DNA of 64,000 bases from Flavobacterium buctense (GCF_014486695.1 NZ_JACTAB010000004.1:292498-356497); one strand, 5' to 3'; shown: positions 27,701 to 36,575, counted from the first letter of the stretch. Notes: a model not told the origin generated them from the sequence alone. A program made the numbers and translations.

Positions 27701-28150
27701 TTTGTCCCCAACAGGATAATCGGATTGTTTTACCAAATCATTAATCATGCCTTGTAATCCCATAGAACGGCCATCATCCGGAGAATATATTCGGGTAATG
27801 CCGTATTCGTGAAGTTCTTTAATTTCTGTCGGCAAAATTACACCGCCGCCGCCGCCAAATATTTTGATATGACCCGCACCTTTTTCCTTTAATAAATCGT
27901 GCATGTATTTGAAATACTCATTGTGTCCACCTTGATAAGACGTCATAGCAATAGCATTGGCATCTTCTTGAATGGCAGTATTAACCACTTCTTCTACACT
28001 TCGATCGTGACCTAAGTGAATTACTTCTACTCCGGTCGCTTGAATGATACGTCGCATGATGTTTATAGCGGCATCATGACCATCGAAAAGTGAAGCAGCA
28101 GTTACAATTCTGACTTTATTTTTTGGAATATACGGGATTTGTGGTTCCAT
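24725..28150 (-). CDS. icmF: Fused B12-dependent acyl-CoA mutase with G-protein chaperone (IcmF type)
   Basis: The 1141-residue protein has three parts. A cobalamin-binding domain (about 10-140) has the DGH motif with His25 as lower axial ligand, though Ala replaces the Gly of DxHxxG. A MeaB-like GTPase (about 195-420) has P-loop GTGGAGKS (203-210). The mutase barrel (about 560-1120) carries [18 protein letters not shown]. This order defines IcmF, isobutyryl-CoA mutase fused, which interconverts isobutyryl- and butyryl-CoA or related branched acyl-CoAs. Classical methylmalonyl-CoA mutase has different substrate-loop residues. The start at 28150 ([16 protein letters not shown]) fits the family better than 28189. 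Confidence 0.9.
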   Translation of the reverse strand: MEPQIPYIPKNKVRIVTAASLFDGHDAAINIMRRIIQATGVEVIHLGHDRSVEEVVNTAIQEDANAIAMTSYQGGHNEYFKYMHDLLKEKGAGHIKIFGGGGGVILPTEIKELHEYGITRIYSPDDGRSMGLQGMINDLVKQSDYPVGDKLNGEINHLEEKNPTAIARVISSAENFPDVAKETLDAIHKKNETTHIPVLGITGTGGAGKSSLVDELVRRFLIDFPEKTIGLISVDPSKRKTGGALLGDRIRMNAINNPRVYMRSLATRQSNLALSKYVNEAIQVLKAAKYDIIILETSGIGQSDTEILEHSDVSLYVMTPEFGAATQLEKIDMLDFADLVAINKFDKRGALDAIRDVKKQYQRNHNLWDINPDEMPVIGTIASQFNDPGMNTLYKKIMDKIVEKTGADLKSTFEITREMSEKIFVIPPHRTRYLSEIAENNRKYDETVLTQVEVAQKLYGIYKTIESVSKKQATIDKAGIEVNSLNFNEYNKDFLNLLVKEFDRVKMNLDPFNWEIILTWNDKVTKYKNPVYSFKVRDKEIKIETHTESLSHSQIPKVALPKYQAWGDILKWNLQENVPGEFPFASGLYPFKREGEDPTRMFAGEGGPERTNRRFHYVSLGMPAKRLSTAFDSVTLYGNDPDLRPDIYGKIGNAGVSICCLDDAKKLYSGFDLSHPMTSVSMTINGPAPMLLGFFMNAAIDQNCEKYIIENNLQVEIEEKINEIYKAKKVARPRYNGDLPKGNNGLGLLLLGVAGDQVLPKEIYDDIKIKTLTQVRGTVQADILKEDQAQNTCIFSTEFALRLMGDVQEYFIQKNVRNFYSVSISGYHIAEAGANPITQLAFTLANGFTYVEYYLSRGMNINDFGPNLSFFFSNGIDPEYAVIGRVARKIWAKAMKQKYGANERAQMLKYHIQTSGRSLHAQEIDFNDIRTTLQALYAIYDNCNSLHTNAYDEAITTPTEESVRRAMAIQLIINKELGLAKNENPIQGSFIIEELTDLVEDAVLQEFDRITERGGVLGAMETMYQRSKIQEESLYYETLKHTGEFPIIGVNTFLSSKGSPTVVPMEVIRATEEEKQFQIKTLETLHKANTGIEEEQLNMLQEAAISNKNLFERLMEATKYCSLGQITSSLFEVGGQYRRNM

Positions 28151-28272
28151 TTTGAGAATATGATAATTTAAGTGCCGCAATTTACGCAATTAATAAAAAT
28201 TATACCGTAAATAGGTGGCATAATTTTTGCCAAGTTTAGACAAATATTAACAGTTGCCTAATAATCTATTTT

Positions 28273-28280
28273 TAACTTTG
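28273..28280 (+). promoter_or_regulatory. -7 promoter box of the DUF4197 gene
   Basis: TAACTTTG fits TAnnTTTG. It lies upstream of both candidate ATGs (28308 and 28353) but downstream of the first ATG of the open frame (28254), excluding that one. Confidence 0.5.
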
Positions 28281-28352
28281 ACATTCAAATCTTTATCCTT
28301 CAGCACCATGAAAACTGAGAGCCGTGAATACCAAAAAAACAATTTACTAAAC

Positions 28353-29066
28353 ATGACAAAAACATTTCTTGCCCTTTTTATCTCGTATAGCTTATTAAGT
28401 TGTGCAGAGCTGCAACAAGTAGCCAATCAATTCCCTGAGTTAAATCAGAATGCTCAACTTGACATTGCCGGTGGATTAAAAGAAGCACTTAACAATGGTA
28501 TTTCGAAACAAGTATCAAAACTAACCGCTATGGATGGTTTTTATAAAAATGAGGCCGTAAAAATTTTGATGCCTGAAGAATTACAAAAAGTGGATAAAGC
28601 TTTGAGAAAAATCGGTTTAAGTTCACTAGCCGATGATGGGATTAAAATGCTGAATCGTGCCGCTGAAGATGCTGTGAAAGAATCAACACCTATTTTCGTA
28701 GATGCTGTAAAGCAAATGAGTTTTACAGATGCTAAAAACATTTTGATGGGGAATGAAAGTTCGGCGACAACTTATTTACAAACTACAACCAAGACGCCAT
28801 TGTATGCTAAATTCAATCCGGTGATTAAAAATTCATTTAATAAAGTAGGAGCTGATAAAGTTTGGAGCAATATCATCACAAAATACAACGCCATTCCTTT
28901 AGTAAAAAAGGTGAATCCTGACTTGACTGATTACACCACCAACAAAGCTCTAGAAGGTGTATACAAAATGATAGCTGTGGAAGAAAAAAACATCAGAACC
29001 GATTTGAGTTCGAGAACTTCACCTTTGCTACAAAAAGTTTTTGCCCTTCAAGACAAGAAACTATAA
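28353..29066 (+). CDS. DUF4197 domain-containing lipoprotein
   Basis: The 237-residue protein has a lipoprotein signal (MTKTFLALFISYSLLSC, Cys17). The DUF4197 region follows: LDIAGGLKEALNNGISKQV, DGFYKNEAVKILMPEEL, a long helical middle with MNRAAEDAV-type segments, and a C-terminal YTTNKALEGVYKMIAVEEKNIR. The family is widespread in Gram-negative bacteria and of unknown function. An alternative start at 28308 would place 15 extra residues before the signal, so I prefer 28353. Confidence 0.88.
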   Translation: MTKTFLALFISYSLLSCAELQQVANQFPELNQNAQLDIAGGLKEALNNGISKQVSKLTAMDGFYKNEAVKILMPEELQKVDKALRKIGLSSLADDGIKMLNRAAEDAVKESTPIFVDAVKQMSFTDAKNILMGNESSATTYLQTTTKTPLYAKFNPVIKNSFNKVGADKVWSNIITKYNAIPLVKKVNPDLTDYTTNKALEGVYKMIAVEEKNIRTDLSSRTSPLLQKVFALQDKKL

Positions 29067-29138
29067 CCATTCTAAAATTTTAGAAATCAATAACATAAGA
29101 ATAACATAACGTTAACATTAGAACATGAAAACGAGCCT

Positions 29139-29232
29139 TATCTTTGCAATGTAATAAATTTGGTTTTTTATTATATTGGTTAGGTTAGTTAAAAAAATGG
29201 CCGGTGCTTGGGAAAGCATCGGCATTTTTTTT
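29139..29232 (+). ncRNA. Candidate small RNA 1 (promoter-to-terminator unit)
   Basis: A consensus -7 box TATCTTTG (29139-29146) is followed about 55 bp later by a strong terminator: GCCGGTGCTT (29200-29209) pairs with AAGCATCGGC (29214-29223), then eight T. There is no open frame of note between. The predicted transcript is about 80 nt and contains TTGGTTAGGTTAGTTAAAAA. A similar unit lies at 30984-31087. The terminator overlaps the end of the convergent receptor gene. Confidence 0.4.
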
Positions 29233-30040
29233 AAGCTATTTTTTCCTGTAGTTTTTTGAAATAGGCAAAGGCTTTAACCAATCGGGTACCATGCCATGAG
29301 AACATTTCTCCATCAACAAAAACAGTCTTGGCATGATGTGTAAATCTTCCTAATTCAAATGCATGTTCATCAGTAAAAGGAAACGGTTCAGAAGAAAGCA
29401 ATACGATATCAGGATCACCTTGAATTCGCATTTTTTGGACAATCACTTCAGGATATCTCCCTTCGTATTTGGGATTGTTATCGTAAATATTTTCAAACTT
29501 ATTCAGCTTTAATAACTCATTGATAAAAGTACCTCCTGCAGCTACCATATAGGGGTTGGCCCAAATAAAATAAGCAACTTTAATAACCGGTTTGTCTTTG
29601 ATAAAATTTTGGAAATCGGTGTGAGCAAAATTGATTTTGTCCATCCATTTTTGCGCTTCAGTTCTTTTATTAAAAAGAGAACCAAAGTCTTCTATCATCT
29701 TTAAATTATCATCCAATGTGATGATGTTTGTTACCCAAACCGTACAGATTTTAGACAATTCTTGGACTATTTCTGAAGTATTCTCTTCTTTATTGGCTAT
29801 GATAATATCAGGTTGCAACAAACGAATTTTTTCGAAATGCACTTTTTTAGTACCGCCAATGATTTTTTTGGTCGATTTAAAATGAAACGGATGTACACAA
29901 AACTTGGTAATACCAACAATACTTTCTTCTAATCCCAAATCATAAAGCAATTCTGTTTGCGATGGCACTAAAGAAACGATTCGTTTAGGTGTGGTGGTAA
30001 AAGTATGGGGTATTCCGAATTGGTCTGTGAGTGTTTTCAA
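29231..30040 (-). CDS. Helical-backbone metal receptor (BtuF-like), no signal peptide
   Basis: The 269-residue protein has the periplasmic-binding-protein fold of BtuF/FhuD. It begins KRIVSLVPSQTELLYDLGL, has IVGITKFCVHP, LQPDIIIANKEEN, a long helix (about 125-145), VAAGGTFINELLKLN and WHGTRLVKAF near the end. Homologues bind cobalamin or siderophores for ABC importers. Here there is no signal peptide (start MKTLTDQFGIPHTF) and no ABC permease beside it. It lies 6 bp downstream of pyrF and is probably co-transcribed. The ligand is unknown. Confidence 0.82.
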   Translation of the reverse strand: MKTLTDQFGIPHTFTTTPKRIVSLVPSQTELLYDLGLEESIVGITKFCVHPFHFKSTKKIIGGTKKVHFEKIRLLQPDIIIANKEENTSEIVQELSKICTVWVTNIITLDDNLKMIEDFGSLFNKRTEAQKWMDKINFAHTDFQNFIKDKPVIKVAYFIWANPYMVAAGGTFINELLKLNKFENIYDNNPKYEGRYPEVIVQKMRIQGDPDIVLLSSEPFPFTDEHAFELGRFTHHAKTVFVDGEMFSWHGTRLVKAFAYFKKLQEKIA

Positions 30041-30046
30041 ATTGAA

Positions 30047-30862
30047 TTAAAATTTCATAATAGCTTCCATTTCCTGCTGCAATTTAATTGCTTCTTCCCT
30101 TGCTTTTTGAGCAAAATCAGTTTCATTTGAAGCGTAAATGATGCCTCGTGAAGAATTAATTAACAAACCAACATCCTCATTCATTCCGTATTGACAAACT
30201 TCAGTAAGACTTCCGCCTTGCGCGCCAACTCCCGGAACAAGAAAGAAACTATTCGGAACCATTTTACGGATTTCAGCAAAGTATTCTGCTTTAGTAGCGC
30301 CAACAACATACATAAGGTTTTGACTGTTTTTCCAGGTTTTAGAAGTTTTGATTACTGTTTTGTATAGTTCTTCACCCTCAACATTTTTAGTTTGAAAATC
30401 AAAAGCGCCTTCATTAGAGGTTAAAGCCAACATTATAGTGTGTTTGTTTTCAAAGGCCAGAAAGGGTTCTACTGAATCTTTTCCCATATAAGGCGCAACT
30501 GTAACGGAATCAAAATTTAAATCCTCTAAAAAAGCTTTAGCATACATGGTGGAAGTATTCCCAATATCACCGCGTTTAGCATCGGCAATCGTGAAAATTT
30601 GAGGATAGTTATCGTTGAGATAATTAATGGTTTTTTGCAAAGATGTCCAGCCTTTCAAACCATAAGCTTCATAGAAAGCGGTATTGGGCTTGTACGAAAC
30701 ACATAAATCATGTGTAGCCTCAATAATGGCTTTGTTGAATTCAAATATCGGATCTTCAAGGGCCAATAAATGTGGTGGAATCTTAGTTAAATCGACATCC
30801 AAACCTATGCATAAAAAGGATTTTTTTTGGCGGATTTGCTGAACGAGTTGTTGTGTTGTCAT
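30047..30862 (-). CDS. pyrF: Orotidine 5'-phosphate decarboxylase (type 2)
   Basis: The 271-residue enzyme makes UMP in the last step of pyrimidine synthesis. [17 protein letters not shown] starts the barrel, [15 protein letters not shown] is the catalytic Asp-Lys-Asp loop, and [12 protein letters not shown] plus [12 protein letters not shown] bind phosphate. The length and these motifs mark the long subfamily 2. The frame opens at 30886, but the -7 box at 30900-30907 and the family start favour [16 protein letters not shown] at 30862. Confidence 0.95.
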   Translation of the reverse strand: MTTQQLVQQIRQKKSFLCIGLDVDLTKIPPHLLALEDPIFEFNKAIIEATHDLCVSYKPNTAFYEAYGLKGWTSLQKTINYLNDNYPQIFTIADAKRGDIGNTSTMYAKAFLEDLNFDSVTVAPYMGKDSVEPFLAFENKHTIMLALTSNEGAFDFQTKNVEGEELYKTVIKTSKTWKNSQNLMYVVGATKAEYFAEIRKMVPNSFFLVPGVGAQGGSLTEVCQYGMNEDVGLLINSSRGIIYASNETDFAQKAREEAIKLQQEMEAIMKF

Positions 30863-30899
30863 TTTTGTTAGTTGTCTGTCTGCCAAAAAGCAGATGGTG

Positions 30900-30907
30900 C
30901 AAAGTTA
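30900..30907 (-). promoter_or_regulatory. pyrF -7 promoter box
   Basis: TAACTTTG followed by CACC on the minus strand fits TAnnTTTG, 38 bp upstream of the pyrF start. Confidence 0.6.
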
Positions 30908-30983
30908 CAAATTGGAAAACGAAATGTGAAAATATTATAACATTACCTTAAAATTATATAACTACCTTTTTTTACACTTGAAA

Positions 30984-31087
30984 TATCTTTGTAATGCTGA
31001 TAATAAGTAATGCCTTAATTATTGTCACGGTTACTAAAAAGTTGGGGTTAGAGAGAAAAAAAAGCCGTATTTGTTTACGGCTTTTTT
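30984..31087 (+). ncRNA. Candidate small RNA 2 (promoter-to-terminator unit)
   Basis: The -7 box TATCTTTG (30984-30991), followed by TAATG, precedes about 70 nt without a reading frame. A terminator then follows: AAAGCCGTA pairs with TTACGGCTTT, with a T run to 31087. The region contains CGGTTACTAAAAAGTTGGGGTTAG. The start (ATCTTTGYAATG) and the GGTTA-rich part resemble candidate 1 at 29139. It lies upstream of the AraC-type regulator. Confidence 0.4.
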
Positions 31088-31135
31088 GATGAAAATAATT
31101 TGTTATATTTATAAGCAATAATAATTCGAATCTTT

Positions 31136-31693
31136 ATGAAAATCTTTATCAAGTTTGACTTTAATGCCGTTTGTCGAAAAGTCTTGGAAGACAAATTGAT
31201 TAAGTACGATATTAAACACCGCGTGCTGGGTTTTGGTGAAGTAGAAATTTTGGAAAAAACTAACCCTCAAAAATTTAACGAATTCACTGAAGAATTAAAG
31301 GAGTATGGTATTGATATTATTGAAAATCAAAAAACTATTTTGGTTCAAAAGATGAAAGATACTATCAATGAAATGATTCACAGTCCTGAATTAGTAAATG
31401 TCAAAAGCTCTGTCTATCTTGCAGAAAAATTGAGTCACAGCTACGGCTACCTATCCAATTTGTTTTCTGATGTAACCTATACCTCTATAGAGAATTACAT
31501 CATTATGCAAAAAATAGAATATGCGAAGCAACTAATTGTAAACGGACAACTAAATTTAACTGAAATTGCATTTAAACTCAATTATTCGAGTGTAGCTCAT
31601 TTGAGTACTCAATTTAAGAATGTAACGGGTATTACGCCTTCTGCCTTTCAAAGAATTATTACCAAGAGAAGAGAAATTGCAAACAAAAAATAA
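31136..31693 (+). CDS. AraC-family transcriptional regulator
   Basis: The 185-residue protein has an AraC HTH domain at about residues 85-180: VYLAEKLSHSYGYLSNLF (first helix-turn-helix) and LTEIAFKLNYSSVAHLSTQFK followed by TGITPSAFQR (second). The N-terminal 75 residues (MKIFIKFDFNAVCRKVLEDKL) form a small mixed alpha/beta region of the type seen in short Bacteroidota AraC regulators, with no sugar-binding cupin. It is the first gene of a three-gene operon, 3 bp before a CheY-like regulator and a histidine kinase, suggesting it is the output of that phosphorelay. Confidence 0.87.
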   Translation: MKIFIKFDFNAVCRKVLEDKLIKYDIKHRVLGFGEVEILEKTNPQKFNEFTEELKEYGIDIIENQKTILVQKMKDTINEMIHSPELVNVKSSVYLAEKLSHSYGYLSNLFSDVTYTSIENYIIMQKIEYAKQLIVNGQLNLTEIAFKLNYSSVAHLSTQFKNVTGITPSAFQRIITKRREIANKK

Positions 31694-31696
31694 TTT

Positions 31697-32143
31697 ATGG
31701 TCAAAGAATATATTCACATAATTTTGGCTGACGACGACGAAGACGACAGACTTTTTTTTACCGATGCTTTCGATGAATTAAAAATCAATACAAAAGTCAA
31801 TACATTTAATGACGGTGTTGAACTAATGAACTATTTGAATCAACCGGAAGCAATTTTACCCAATGTATTATTTCTGGATTTGAATATGCCTAGAAAAAAT
31901 GGAATCGAATGTTTGGACGAAATAAAAAAGAATGACCGTTTTAATGATATAGCGATTGCTATATTTTCAACTTCCTCATCGGAAGAACATATAGAAGAAA
32001 CTTTTGTCAGAGGGGCTAATATTTATATTAAAAAACCTAGCGACTTTGCTACTTTGAAAAAAGTTTTGTCGGATGTAGTGACGATCAATTGGCAATACTA
32101 TACCTCTGGTTTAAATAAAGATAATTTTTTATTGCGACTGTAA
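31697..32143 (+). CDS. Single-domain response regulator (CheY/Rcp1-like)
   Basis: The 148-residue receiver domain has no output domain. The acidic pocket is LADDDEDD, the phospho-acceptor Asp61 lies in LFLDLNMPRKNG, the Ser/Thr switch is AIFSTSSSEE, and the conserved Lys lies in IYIKKPSDF. The sequence type matches Rcp1-like regulators that pair with phytochrome-type kinases having the ASHDLQEPLR H-box, which is exactly the kinase encoded 10 bp downstream. The pair with the AraC regulator forms a signalling operon. Confidence 0.9.
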   Translation: MVKEYIHIILADDDEDDRLFFTDAFDELKINTKVNTFNDGVELMNYLNQPEAILPNVLFLDLNMPRKNGIECLDEIKKNDRFNDIAIAIFSTSSSEEHIEETFVRGANIYIKKPSDFATLKKVLSDVVTINWQYYTSGLNKDNFLLRL

Positions 32144-32153
32144 AAACTGTACT

Positions 32154-33944
32154 ATGAAACTAAATGCGTTTTATAAATCTCCCATTTTTCTTAAAAGCGT
32201 TTTTGTCGTTTCAATTTTTGCTATATTTTTTATTTCTGCAGTGACATTTAAACACATCAACTTGCTGAATAAATCGGCTACATGGGTGAATCATTCTTAT
32301 GATGTTAATTTAGAGTTAGAGCGATTATTCTCTTATTTAAAAGATTCTGAAACCGGTCAACGTGGTTTTTTAATTACCAAGGATTCTACTTTTCTGGAAC
32401 CTTATATTCAGGCCAAAGAGAAAATTGATAGGTCTTTCTCAATTGTAAAGAACTACACTAAAAATGACCCGGCTCAGGAAAATAACCTGAGAAAACTGCA
32501 GTTATACATCAACAAAAGACAAAACTATCTTTCGCTGACTTTGCATCTTTCTTTAAAAAAAGGCCTGAATGACAAGGAATTAAAAGAGAAACTTTTAGTC
32601 GGTAAGTATACTATGGATAGCGTTCGTAGCCAAATAAACACAATGATTCTTTTGGAAAAAGAAACTTTGAAATCAAGAGAACTCAGTTATAATGACACCA
32701 TCAAGGTAACCCCTATTTTTATTTACATCACTTTACTAATCACTTTAGTACTCATTTCCGTTTCCTATATTAGAATAAATCGAGATTTAGAAAAACTTCA
32801 AGTTTCGAATAACCGCTTGACCGTCTTAAACGAATCAAGTAATTTGGCGGAAATTGTGGGTAACTTTGGAAGTTGGCAATTGAATATTGATACTGATCAA
32901 TATACCTTCTCCGATAATATTTATCGATTACTGGGTTGCGAACCACAAAGTTTTAAAAATGGTCAAGATGATTTCCTTAAATATGTACATGCTGAAGACA
33001 GAACTTATTTTGAAGGCATTAATTCCAAAAGATTGGAAAAGGAAAACCTTCCTTCATTTACCTACAGAATCATTAGAAAAGACAAACAACTAAGGTATTT
33101 TAGAACCACAGGTCGGATTGTAACCAATAGATCCGGACAAAATATATTAATCGGAACTACCAGTGACGTAACTGATGAAGTACTAGCTTCTTTGTCTTTG
33201 GAACAACAAAATATTGAATTAGAAGCCAGTAATAAAGAGCTCGTTGCTTTTAACTATGTGGCCAGTCATGATTTACAAGAACCATTACGTAAAATTCAAA
33301 CCTTTATTTCCAGGCTTTCTGACAAAGAGTATGATTCACTTTCAGATAGTGGAAAAGAATACATCACCCGAATTCACTCATCAGTAGACCGAATGAGAAT
33401 TCTTATTGACGATTTGCTGCAATATTCAAGGGCAAATAAAACCGAAAAAGTATTTGAAAAAGTCAGTTTAGATACCTTACTGGAAAACGCCAAGTTTGAT
33501 TTGGCTCAATCCATTGAAGAAAAAGGTGCTATGATACAAAGTGAAGCCCTTCCCAAAATGACTGTTATACCCTTTCAAATTCAGCAACTTTTTATCAATC
33601 TGATTGGAAACTCATTAAAATACAGTAAGGAAAAGGTTACACCTAAAATCAAAATTTCTTGTAAAAAAGTAACTGCATTAGAAGAAGACTTAATTCCGAA
33701 AAACACTAAAGACAAATTCTACAAAATAACATTTGAAGACAATGGCATTGGTTTCGAACAAGAATATGCTGAAAAAATATTTATTCTTTTCAACCGGCTT
33801 CACAATAAAAATGAATATGCCGGTACCGGAATCGGATTGGCCATTTGCAAAAAAATTGTTGAAAATCACAAAGGCTATATTTTTGCAGAAGGTAAGCCTA
33901 ATGAAGGCTCAAAATTTACAATCTACCTTTCTGAAGATTGTTAA
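32154..33944 (+). CDS. CHASE3-PAS sensor histidine kinase
   Basis: The 596-residue membrane kinase has two transmembrane segments (about 12-31 and 185-206). They enclose a periplasmic CHASE3 domain with DSETGQRGFLITKD. A PAS domain (about 230-345) with a C-terminal RTTGRI segment follows. The HisKA domain has phospho-acceptor His372 in VASHDLQEPLRK, and the ATPase domain shows NLIGNSLKYS, EDNGIGF and GTGIGLAICKKIVENH. CHASE3 senses unknown extracytoplasmic signals. The partner regulators lie just upstream in the same operon, and a strong terminator follows. Confidence 0.92.
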   Translation: MKLNAFYKSPIFLKSVFVVSIFAIFFISAVTFKHINLLNKSATWVNHSYDVNLELERLFSYLKDSETGQRGFLITKDSTFLEPYIQAKEKIDRSFSIVKNYTKNDPAQENNLRKLQLYINKRQNYLSLTLHLSLKKGLNDKELKEKLLVGKYTMDSVRSQINTMILLEKETLKSRELSYNDTIKVTPIFIYITLLITLVLISVSYIRINRDLEKLQVSNNRLTVLNESSNLAEIVGNFGSWQLNIDTDQYTFSDNIYRLLGCEPQSFKNGQDDFLKYVHAEDRTYFEGINSKRLEKENLPSFTYRIIRKDKQLRYFRTTGRIVTNRSGQNILIGTTSDVTDEVLASLSLEQQNIELEASNKELVAFNYVASHDLQEPLRKIQTFISRLSDKEYDSLSDSGKEYITRIHSSVDRMRILIDDLLQYSRANKTEKVFEKVSLDTLLENAKFDLAQSIEEKGAMIQSEALPKMTVIPFQIQQLFINLIGNSLKYSKEKVTPKIKISCKKVTALEEDLIPKNTKDKFYKITFEDNGIGFEQEYAEKIFILFNRLHNKNEYAGTGIGLAICKKIVENHKGYIFAEGKPNEGSKFTIYLSEDC

Positions 33945-33962
33945 AACAAACTTACTAATATT

Positions 33963-33994
33963 AAAATCCTATGATAGTCACATAGGATTTTTTT
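33963..33994 (+). terminator. Terminator of the AraC-CheY-kinase operon
   Basis: AAATCCTATG (33964-33973) pairs with CATAGGATTT (33981-33990), then a T run. Confidence 0.85.
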
Positions 33995-34117
33995 GTACAT
34001 GATGGTAATTCTATAACAATTAAAAAAATTGTTGTAACACAAAAAAGGACAAAGGATTGCAATTTTGTAAAAGAATAAATCAATTTTATTTCTGTCAAAT
34101 CTATAAAACTTTGCCTC

Positions 34118-34510
34118 ATGAAAAATTACATCCTACTATTTACAGCACTATCTCTTTTTGGAGTGAATGCTCAAGAAAAAGAAGAAAAAAAGCTAACCAT
34201 TGATCCGAAAACCAATTGTGAATTGCGCTATTTCTATTTCCCCAATATGGAAGCCTATTACGACCTAAAAAATGAAATTTTTCATTTCCAAGAAAACAAT
34301 ACTTGGGTAACGAATAAGCATCTTCCAAACAATTATGGAGGGTATTCGCTTTACAAAAGAGAGAGAGTTACACTGACTGATTTCGAAGGGGATAATCCGG
34401 AACAACTGATTAAAATACACAGAAAAATGTATCCGTATAATGCTAAAGGAAGAGTACAAAGACCAGATCAACCGCTACTTTTGGGTGTTTCGGCAGTGTT
34501 TTTAGAATAA
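34118..34510 (+). CDS. Hypothetical exported protein
   Basis: The 130-residue protein has a signal peptide (MKNYILLFTALSLFGVNAQ) followed by a charged stretch and a compact domain rich in aromatic residues (LRYFYFPNMEAYYDL, NYGGYSLYKRERVTL). No cysteine other than one near residue 33 and no lipobox are present, so it is probably periplasmic. I do not recognise the family. It is followed 28 bp later by a small membrane protein gene on the same strand. Confidence 0.7.
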   Translation: MKNYILLFTALSLFGVNAQEKEEKKLTIDPKTNCELRYFYFPNMEAYYDLKNEIFHFQENNTWVTNKHLPNNYGGYSLYKRERVTLTDFEGDNPEQLIKIHRKMYPYNAKGRVQRPDQPLLLGVSAVFLE

Positions 34511-34538
34511 AATAGTGAAAATAAAATAAATGTATGTC

Positions 34539-34691
34539 ATGCGAAATTTATTATACACTTTAGCTTTAGTACTGGTGATACTATGGTTTCTTGGATTCCT
34601 TGTTTTTAACATTGGTTCCATAATTCACATACTGTTATTGATTGCAGTGTTGGCGATTTTACTAAAAATTATTAAAGGAGAAGAAATATAA
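34539..34691 (+). CDS. lmo0937 family small membrane protein (50 aa)
   Basis: ATG at 34539 starts MRNLLYTLALVLVILWFLGF, and the frame ends TAA at 34689-34691. Two hydrophobic helices are joined at NIGSIIH, with a short basic/acidic C-terminus (KIIKGEEI). This matches, from memory, the lmo0937 family of small membrane proteins, often induced under stress; the function is unknown. It may share a transcript with the exported protein at 34118. Confidence 0.7.
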   Translation: MRNLLYTLALVLVILWFLGFLVFNIGSIIHILLLIAVLAILLKIIKGEEI

Positions 34692-34828
34692 TCAAAACAT
34701 TTGCATTAGTTTGCGTTTCCATTACCCCTGTGAATTCCTTAAAATCGAAAATGATATAGCCGAGAAAGGTATGGTACTGATTACGCTGAGAATTGCATAT
34801 CAATTGAGGCTATAATTTAATAAACACA

Positions 34829-34861
34829 AAAAAAGGCTAAATTATACGGTTAGCCTTTTTA
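34829..34861. terminator. Bidirectional terminator next to prfA
   Basis: AAAAGGCTAA (34831-34840) pairs with TTAGCCTTTT (34850-34859). It ends four bases past the prfA stop and can serve both the minus-strand prfA and plus-strand genes. Confidence 0.8.
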
Positions 34862-34864
34862 AAT

Positions 34865-35938
34865 TTAGAAAACTTCGCTTTCTTTTAACTTCTCCATATT
34901 GTTGACCAATTGGAGTTCGTCAACAAATTTTTGAATTTTACCATTCATTACGCCATCCATATCAAAAACGTCTAATCCGATTCTGTGATCGGTTACACGA
35001 CCTTGCGCATAGTTATAAGTACGGATTTTGGCAGAACGGTCACCCGAACTTACTTGAGAAGTACGTTTGGTAGCATCTTCGGCTTGTTTCTTAGCCAATT
35101 CTTGTTCGTATAAACGAGAACGCAATACTTCCAATGCTTTATCTTTATTCTTATGTTGTGATTTTTGATCCTGACATTGGGCCACCAATCCTGAAGGAAT
35201 GTGAGTTAAACGAACTGCCGATTTGGTAGTATTTACAGATTGTCCGCCTGGTCCTGACGAACAGAAAAAATCTACACGAACATCATTCATATCAATTTGC
35301 ACATCAAACTCTTCGGCTTCCGGTAAAACCATTACGGTTGCTGCCGACGTGTGAACACGACCTTGAGTTTCCGTTTGTGGTACACGTTGCACACGGTGAA
35401 CACCGGCTTCAAATTTCAAAGTACCGTAAACATCTTCGCCGGTAACTTCAAAAATTACTTCTTTAAATCCTCCGGATGTTCCTTCATTCATATCTACAAC
35501 AGATGTTCTCCAACCACGAGATTCACAATATTTGGTATACATTCTGTACAAATCTCCGGCAAAAATAGACGCTTCATCACCACCGGTTCCGGCTCGAATC
35601 TCTACCATAACGTTTTTGGCATCTTCAGGATCTTTGGGAATCAACATAAATTTGATTTCCTCTTCCAATTCCGGCAAACGCTCTTTGGCTTCGTCCAATT
35701 GCATTTTGGCCATTTCAACCATTTCAGCATCAGAACCATCGGCTATAATTTCGTTGGCTTCTTTGATATTGGCGTCTAGGGTAACATATTCATCGCGTTT
35801 TTCCATTAACGCTTTCAATCCTTTGTATTCCTGATTTAACTGTACATAACGTTTTTGATCGGAGATGACATCAGGCTGAATAATCAAATCTGATATTTCG
35901 TCGAAACGTTGTTTTACATATTGTAATCTGTCTAACAT
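34865..35938 (-). CDS. prfA: Peptide chain release factor 1
   Basis: The 357-residue factor terminates translation at UAA and UAG. The codon-recognition tripeptide is PQT (187-189 in [14 protein letters not shown]), the PxT form of RF1 rather than the SPF of RF2. The hydrolysis motif GGQ is at 231-233. The N-terminal helical domain and the [12 protein letters not shown] segment complete the family features. The -7 box TATTTTTG at 35964-35971 (minus) lies 26 bp upstream. Confidence 0.97.
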   Translation of the reverse strand: MLDRLQYVKQRFDEISDLIIQPDVISDQKRYVQLNQEYKGLKALMEKRDEYVTLDANIKEANEIIADGSDAEMVEMAKMQLDEAKERLPELEEEIKFMLIPKDPEDAKNVMVEIRAGTGGDEASIFAGDLYRMYTKYCESRGWRTSVVDMNEGTSGGFKEVIFEVTGEDVYGTLKFEAGVHRVQRVPQTETQGRVHTSAATVMVLPEAEEFDVQIDMNDVRVDFFCSSGPGGQSVNTTKSAVRLTHIPSGLVAQCQDQKSQHKNKDKALEVLRSRLYEQELAKKQAEDATKRTSQVSSGDRSAKIRTYNYAQGRVTDHRIGLDVFDMDGVMNGKIQKFVDELQLVNNMEKLKESEVF

Positions 35939-35980
35939 GAGTTTGTCTTTCTATTTTGGAGTGCAAAAATACAATTTTTT

Positions 35981-36015
35981 GTTTCAAGTTTAAAGTTAAA
36001 GGTTTCAAGTTTTTT
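35981..36015. repeat. 7-bp-period array (GTTTCAA type)
   Basis: GTTTCAA, GTTTAAA, GTTAAAG, GTTTCAA, GTTTTTT in continuous register, just upstream of the prfA -7 box and before the DUF6265 gene. Confidence 0.75.
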
Positions 36016-36043
36016 TCTTAGTATTGTAAATCAAAAAAAGAGT

Positions 36044-36520
36044 ATGAAAAGCATTATAATTATATCAGTTGCCATTTTGTTTGTTTCTTGTCAAAATAAA
36101 GGAGAAAAAAAATTTGATAAGTTAGAAAAAATGAATTGGCTCGTTGGCCAATGGGAAAACAAAGCTCCGGAAGGTCTTTTGACCGAAACTTGGACTAAAG
36201 AGAACGACAGTACCTTTTCGGGTCAAACTTATTTTATTAAAAACGAAAAAGACACTGTGCATTCAGAAAGCATCGTTTTAACCCAATTAAAAGAGGAGCT
36301 GATTTACAGACCAACCGTAAAAGGGCAAAATAATGATGAGCCGATAGATTTTAAATTAACTTCTGCCGTTGAAAATAGTTTTGTTTTTGAAAATTCCAAA
36401 CATGATTATCCTCAAAAAATAACTTATAAAAAAATTAATGACAAAGCATTGGTTGCGACCATTTCGGGAAGCCAACAAGGAAAACAAAGCTCAGAAAGTT
36501 ACCCGATGAAGAAGAAATAA
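36044..36520 (+). CDS. DUF6265 family lipoprotein
   Basis: The 158-residue protein has a lipoprotein signal (MKSIIIISVAILFVSC, Cys16). The domain starts MNWLVGQWENKAPEGLLTETW and contains FSGQTYFI, VENSFVFENSKHDYPQKITY and ISGSQQGK, which I recognise as DUF6265, a beta-barrel-like family of unknown function. It is the only gene on its transcript, with a weak terminator at 36546. Confidence 0.85.
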   Translation: MKSIIIISVAILFVSCQNKGEKKFDKLEKMNWLVGQWENKAPEGLLTETWTKENDSTFSGQTYFIKNEKDTVHSESIVLTQLKEELIYRPTVKGQNNDEPIDFKLTSAVENSFVFENSKHDYPQKITYKKINDKALVATISGSQQGKQSSESYPMKKK

Positions 36521-36545
36521 CACTTTAATTCTTACTAAAAAACTA

Positions 36546-36575
36546 GGCTTCTCTTTTTTAGAGGAGCTTTTTTTA
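36546..36575 (+). terminator. Terminator after the DUF6265 gene
   Basis: GCTTCTC pairs with GAGGAGC (one G-U pair) around a T-rich loop, then a T run. Confidence 0.65.
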
